Source: Scedosporium boydii (taxonomy: Eukaryota > Ascomycota > Sordariomycetes > Microascales > Microascaceae). Taken from it: 64,000 bases of DNA. Below are positions 59,461 through 64,000 of the stretch, piece by piece (position 1 is the stretch's first letter; the number at the start of each line of letters is the position of its first letter). The position numbers were made by a program, and so were the translations under genes. Below the pieces are notes generated by a model that was not told the DNA's origin, ran no database searches, and was given only the letters and a program-made list of their open reading frames with translations. The stretch is taken from the NCBI GenBank assembly GCA_002221725.1, contig NJFT01000015.1:186001-250000 (forward strand), given 5' to 3'.

Positions 59461-61476
59461 GGTTTCGGCGGCCGGCTAACAATCTGAGTGGGATTCCTTC
59501 TGACGATAGTAACTGTAAAGCCAGCGAAGGGGCCGTCCGCCGCTAAACTAGCTAAGTTATATCAGGTAGCTTAGTAGCTTCGGAAAAACGATTGGGCCTA
59601 ATATTTGGCGACATGATGGTAGTTAGAGACGACTTTCCGACGAAGGGGATAATGAAAGATATGACAAGCGTCCGAACTGAGCAAGGAGGACAAAAAGTGA
59701 ACAGTCAAACGGAATAAGTAAAAAACGGCAAGTCCTAGATTGGACGAAAAATGGAAGATAGAAGCAGGGGCCAGGAGGGTGTTAGGAAGGCCGGAGGCCC
59801 AACGGTCACGATGATGGATGGGACAGCGGGAGGTTGGGCGGATAGGACAGGACAGGACAGAGAGAAGCTAGTGAGGGAGAGGAAGAAGTGCTCGCGGCAG
59901 ACACCGCCGAGTTCAAAAAGGGGGCAGTAGAAGAAGAGGGAAGGACGAACTATTTAAAAATAGATGTCTTTGGGAGACAATTGAAGCAGAGCATTCGGTG
60001 CTCTGGTGGAAGTGGCGGAATGATCTGTGATGTTTCCAGAGAGAAACTCAAAATGGATGCTCTGGAGACGCCGCCGAAGTTACAGAGTTACAGAGAAGGC
60101 AGGAAGCTGTCGCCAGCTGGGGACAGATAGCTTGTCACGTGGAGCCGGAGAATTCCTGGGAATCTGCAAGGCTATTGGCTGTCAGGGTGATGAACTATGC
60201 ACGGACGGCTCTGTGATGACTAATGTCATCAAAGACAGATCCGATCCAACTCCGTTCTCTAGAAGTAATGGTTTGAGGGCGAATGAGTATATCAATGCCC
60301 ATGAGGTGCTCGTGTATAAATGATGGTGCCTTGTCTTAGATCTCATTATGATACTTTTGTCAGTTTGACTCTAACATCAACCCCCAATAGGAGGATTAAG
60401 AAGAACGACAAAAAACTAGAGCTGAGCAGATGAGCAGATACCAGGCCGCTGTGGATGCTCCACCAACATAGCAACATTGGAATGAAGAATTTGTGAATCA
60501 GTCCTTGCGGCTGAATGAACTCACATCCCTACCAAAGCATCATCCGAATTGAGCGGCCAGCTCTTTTAATGCTGTGGAAGAACACAGGTTGCGGCGGCGG
60601 CCGTCCTGTCCTTTCCACTTTGACTCGGGTCCGAAGGTCTCCACACGCACCGGAAACACGGGGGCAGCCAACAGGAAATGGCAGTGGAACACACCACCAG
60701 ACTCCGGGGTCCACCAGTAGCAGCATTCATCACGTATCAAGATGAATTGATATGAAATCATACTTTCATCAGTCAATCTCAGGAGAGTGAGGTGCGAATT
60801 GAGTCAATGCGCACTGTATCATATCACAACATCTACACACCACACACACACACATTCAGCAGAGAGGATTGATGGAGAAATAAGAGAGGAAGAGCAGAAA
60901 ACCAGCACAAGAGGGAGTAGAGAATTTCGAGGAGCAAGGTCTTGATAGGCTAGAAGAAGAAAATTAGAGGGGACAAAAAATCAGAGTGGCCCGAAAAACT
61001 CCAGGTATATGTATTTTCCAGGACTCCCTGCTCTAAGACGAAGAAGGGGACATGGCATTTATCCATCCACACACACAGACACGGAGTACAAAGTTTGGCT
61101 TCATCAAACATGATGTGACGTAGTTGACGGACATTGTCGGCTCTCCAATAAACCCCGTCCGACCGCAAAGCAGTATGCTTTCCATAAAGTCTCATGGTCT
61201 GACTTCGTTTCCTCCTTTTATCTGGAACTTGGAACCTCTTTAAAATCTAGAATCATTTCTAGACTGAAGCAGTCTTTCCCAAGACTCATCTGCTAAAGTG
61301 CATCATCTCGGACTCCGACTTACACGAAGCCTCGGAAGGGTTGAAACTCTTTATATTCACCAACGAACCTCGAAAACATCTTCAAGACCCCGAAGCTAGC
61401 CTCTCAGTAGGCAGAATCCAAATAGACCTCTATTCGCAAACAAGAAACCGAAGGGTTTTATACACGCGAATCCACC
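59461..61476. other. 2-kb divergent spacer between ARS2 and TspO genes
   Basis: No gene seen. It is purine-rich on the plus strand at 59640-60000 and holds a CA run near 60838-60854. It contains both promoters. Confidence 0.55.
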
Positions 61477-62181
61477 ATGACCTCCTTCATCCCCTCCATC
61501 ACGATCCCCTACGCGGTGTTCGAGAACCCCGCGGTCAGCATCCTCCTCCCCGTGGCCCTAGGAACAGCTGTCGGATTCGGAACCCGTCGTAAGTCTTCTA
61601 TCACGACCAAGTTGCCCCTCACCTCACCCGCTTCTAATCTGGCATCTTCCAGCCGCCGAACACGAAAAGACCTTCGAAAGCATCAAGCAACCTCCTTGCA
61701 GGCCTCCCCGCGAGGTGTTTCCTCCAGTCTGGATCGCGCTCTATGGGTAAGAATATGCAAGCACAGGGTGACCGTCCGACGAGGTTGTTGAAAAAGCTAA
61801 CGCCCCCTCCCAAGGATCGCGGGCTACGCTGCCCACCGCGCCGTAACCATCGGCCTTGACCCCCTGGCCTCGACAATCAGCCATCAAAATGCCAAGCACG
61901 GTGCCACCCTTTACACCATCCAGCTCGGTCTCAACCTCGCCTGGATGCCTCTATTCTATGTCGCCAAGAGGCCTATCGAAGCTACCGTCAGCGCCGCCGC
62001 CTTGTTCGGTATTAACAGCTACCTCACCTACCTCTGGGCAGACATTGATGACATTGCTGGCTGGCTCATGGTCCCCTACGTTGCCTGGTTGGGATACTCC
62101 GCTTATCTTAGTGCTGGCGTCGGTTACTTGAATAACTGGAGCTTGAAGGGAAAGGCGGCGGGTGAAAAGGACACCCCTTAA
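61477..62181 (+). CDS. TspO/MBR family translocator protein
   Basis: Five-helix outer-membrane protein of the TspO/peripheral benzodiazepine receptor family that binds porphyrins and sterols. Exons are 61477..61588, 61653..61746 and 61815..62181 (190 residues, frame kept at both splices). The family signature lies in helix 2: P-P-R-E-V-F-P-P-V-W-I-A-L-Y-G-I-A-G-Y-A-A, the last part created by the second junction. Further helices include L-N-L-A-W-M-P-L-F-Y and W-L-M-V-P-Y-V-A-W-L-G-Y-S-A-Y-L with the terminal Trp/Tyr-rich motif. It is tail to tail with the ornithine carrier (321 bp apart). Mitochondrial location is by family. Confidence 0.92.
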
Positions 62182-62502
62182 ACCAGTGCAACGGGCGTGT
62201 GTGTCTGGATGTATTTGTATTGACTTCTCATGCCAAACATAACCACCAGGTAGCTTCTTAGTGATAGAAGCTGGCATGAGTATGAAGAACGAATAAAATA
62301 TAGGACGCAAGATGTCAACTTTTGTATTATATCCCCTTCCGCCAACGCCAATGTTTTGCGCATTTTAATCTGCAGATCGTCGGTATCTGAATGCATGCAT
62401 GCAATATGAGAAAGAAGAAAAACAAAATAGGCCCAACGCCAAGCTATGCATCCCCTCTCTATATAGGCCCGTGTCTCCATCGGGCCAAAAATAACCGTGA
62501 AT

Positions 62503-63583
62503 TCATCGAAGCGGGAGATAAGTCTTCAAGCCATCAAACACCATGAAGATGAAAGCGGAGCTGGGCGCAGACCTCATGACCGTGATGCCGCATCCTCGAT
62601 ACATGCCACGGATGCCATGCTGTTTCCAGAGTGAGAGTCCCTCGCTGAGGAATGACTGCGACTGAACCGACTGGCCGATCGGTGCGGTTTGCATTCTCGA
62701 CTTGATCGTATCGGCAGGGAAGAAGAGGAAATTGTACGACATTCCTGCGCATGCGCCCGCAAATGCCTGCTGCCAAAGCGGGAGGGGCTTCGAAAGAATC
62801 AGCTCTTTTTCCTCGGACGTCGAGGCGAATCGGGCGTTTCTCTCGTAAAACATCTTTGAAATAGTGGCCTTTGTACCAAACCAGGCAGCTCCGCCTCCAG
62901 CCTCACGGATGAGCGTGCCAAGGCCGCCATGGAAGAAGCCTCGTAAGCCGTGGTGGCGGTAAATATCCCTAATTACGGGGATAGGACGAAGCGGCGGCGG
63001 GGCCTTGCCCTCAAGGGTTGCGGGCACCTGAATCTTGCATTTGACTAGCTCCACCGGGGTCAGAACAAGAGAGGTAAACGCTCCGGCGAAAGCACCGGTG
63101 AACCAGAGAGCCGGCAGGGAAAGAGGCTTCTCCTTCGACACGTAGCCTGAAGCGTAGACGAGATCGCGGCCGAGGCGTTCAAAGAAAAACAAGCTGCTGT
63201 TTTCCATCGCAGCTCCGACAAGGGGGGCCGTTATGCCCCTGTAGAGCCCGAGGAAGCCATCTGCCTTGATTGACTGGCGGAAGCAGTCGACAGGGCCAGT
63301 ATACCGAAGGGGCAGCTTGTGAGGCTGCGACTGAAGGCGAACCTTGACCGTGTCGAAGGGGTACTCGATGTACTTCCCAACTACTCCCGCAAACTAGAGG
63401 GAGATATATTAGCAAGATTCAATCATGGAGTATTCACAAGTTAGAAGAAGCAATACTCACAGATCCATAAAGAATATCTTCAACAGCTTCGAGGGCACCA
63501 GCTTGGGGCTGCAAGATTGTCTCCTGTGGAGGAGTTGTCACAGGGCTTGAGGCTCGTTCCATGCTAGGCGGAGAAGATGCCAT
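62503..63583 (-). CDS. Mitochondrial ornithine/arginine carrier (Arg11/Amc1 type, SLC25)
   Basis: Inner-membrane carrier that exports ornithine from mitochondria for arginine synthesis. Exons on the minus strand are 63583..63461 and 63393..62503 (337 residues). The three carrier repeats are clear from their signatures: [22 protein letters not shown] and [11 protein letters not shown]. The first, with the preceding G-K-Y-I-E, matches the ornithine carrier group. The N-terminal 35 residues are Ser/Pro-rich and lie before the first helix. Partial CPC-like words (TGACTCT) occur upstream at 63752. The specificity is inferred from similarity to the Arg11 class. Confidence 0.88.
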
Positions 63584-64000
63584 GGCAGCTTAAAACGGGT
63601 CTTGAAGTGAGACAAAATGTGCAAAGGAAAAGGAAGCTTGGTGCGTGTGCTGTAAACAAAGATCGGAGAATGGCTTAAAATGGTTGAGTATGCAGGTTGG
63701 TGTTTTTCTTTCTTTTCTTTGCTGTTGTAGCTTAGAAATAATCCATGTGAATATGACTCTAGCTCATAAGGTGAGGTTTGGAAGAAATGTTGAAGCTGGA
63801 TTGGTGGTCGAGTCCGACCCCAAGAACCGAAGGCCCCGAATCCTTCTTGTCGAGGGGAGGATGATTTAAATCTCTTTTCTCGGCAAGGTCGTACTTGCCA
63901 AAGCATTCAATGTTAGCTGTGGTGAGCCTTCCGCTTTCCTAAAGGGCGGTCGGGGAAGCTATGTCGATGTGGTTCGGAAAAGAGTCACATAATGGGACAA
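63584..64000. other. Upstream region of carrier gene
   Basis: 417 bp to the window edge with no supported gene. It probably holds the promoter of the ornithine carrier gene. Confidence 0.5.

Overview
The window is nuclear DNA from a filamentous ascomycete (Pezizomycotina, most likely a Sordariomycete; genus not determinable by eye). The evidence is short GT-AG introns of about 50-190 nt, fungal-specific families (Zn2Cys6 regulator, HET-domain protein, PsuG-PsuK fusion, Sld5 and Utp18 in fungal form), GC-rich wobble codons and long gene-free spacers. I support 20 protein genes, most with splice-resolved exon structures in which every junction keeps the reading frame. I found no rRNA, tRNA or CRISPR.

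Layout. 1-4.9 kb: 3' part of methylmalonate-semialdehyde dehydrogenase (+) and a phenol-hydroxylase-type FAD monooxygenase (-). 4.9-12.6 kb: long spacers, a small secreted GPI-anchor candidate (-) and an uncharacterised coiled-coil protein (-). 13.3-20.2 kb: Hsp70-like ATPase (+), pseudouridine catabolism fusion PsuG-PsuK (+), replication factor Sld5 (+). 20.9-25.2 kb: a 1430-residue acidic, repeat-containing, probably tail-anchored protein (-) of unknown function. 25.2-29.0 kb: gene-free DNA. 29.0-34.2 kb: a small basic conserved-looking protein, Utp18 (-) and the WD40-cyclophilin PPWD1 (+), the last two head to head. 36.5-44.4 kb: a nine-exon Zn2Cys6 regulator (+), then chaperonin subunit CCT4 (-) head to head with proteasome ATPase Rpt1 (+). 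45.3-52 kb: a Cys-rich protein (-), a HET-domain protein (-) and a solo-LTR-like element. 52-63.6 kb: cytochrome c1 (-), DAHP synthase (-), ARS2/SERRATE (-), TspO (+) and the mitochondrial ornithine/arginine carrier (-).

Most of the content is core housekeeping: respiration (cytochrome c1), mitochondrial transport (TspO, ornithine carrier), aromatic amino acid entry (DAHP synthase), protein quality control (CCT4, Rpt1, Hsp70-like), RNA processing (Utp18, PPWD1, ARS2) and DNA replication (Sld5). The HET gene with its neighbouring LTR is the most accessory-looking part. The least explained signals are a 9-bp word TACGAAGTA (either strand) repeated at least 13 times outside genes, the giant tail-anchored protein with an internally duplicated motif, a 6-nt micro-exon in the Zn2Cys6 gene, start codons isolated by introns in the Rpt1 and DAHP synthase genes, and promoter motif clusters at the cytochrome c1 and DAHP synthase genes.
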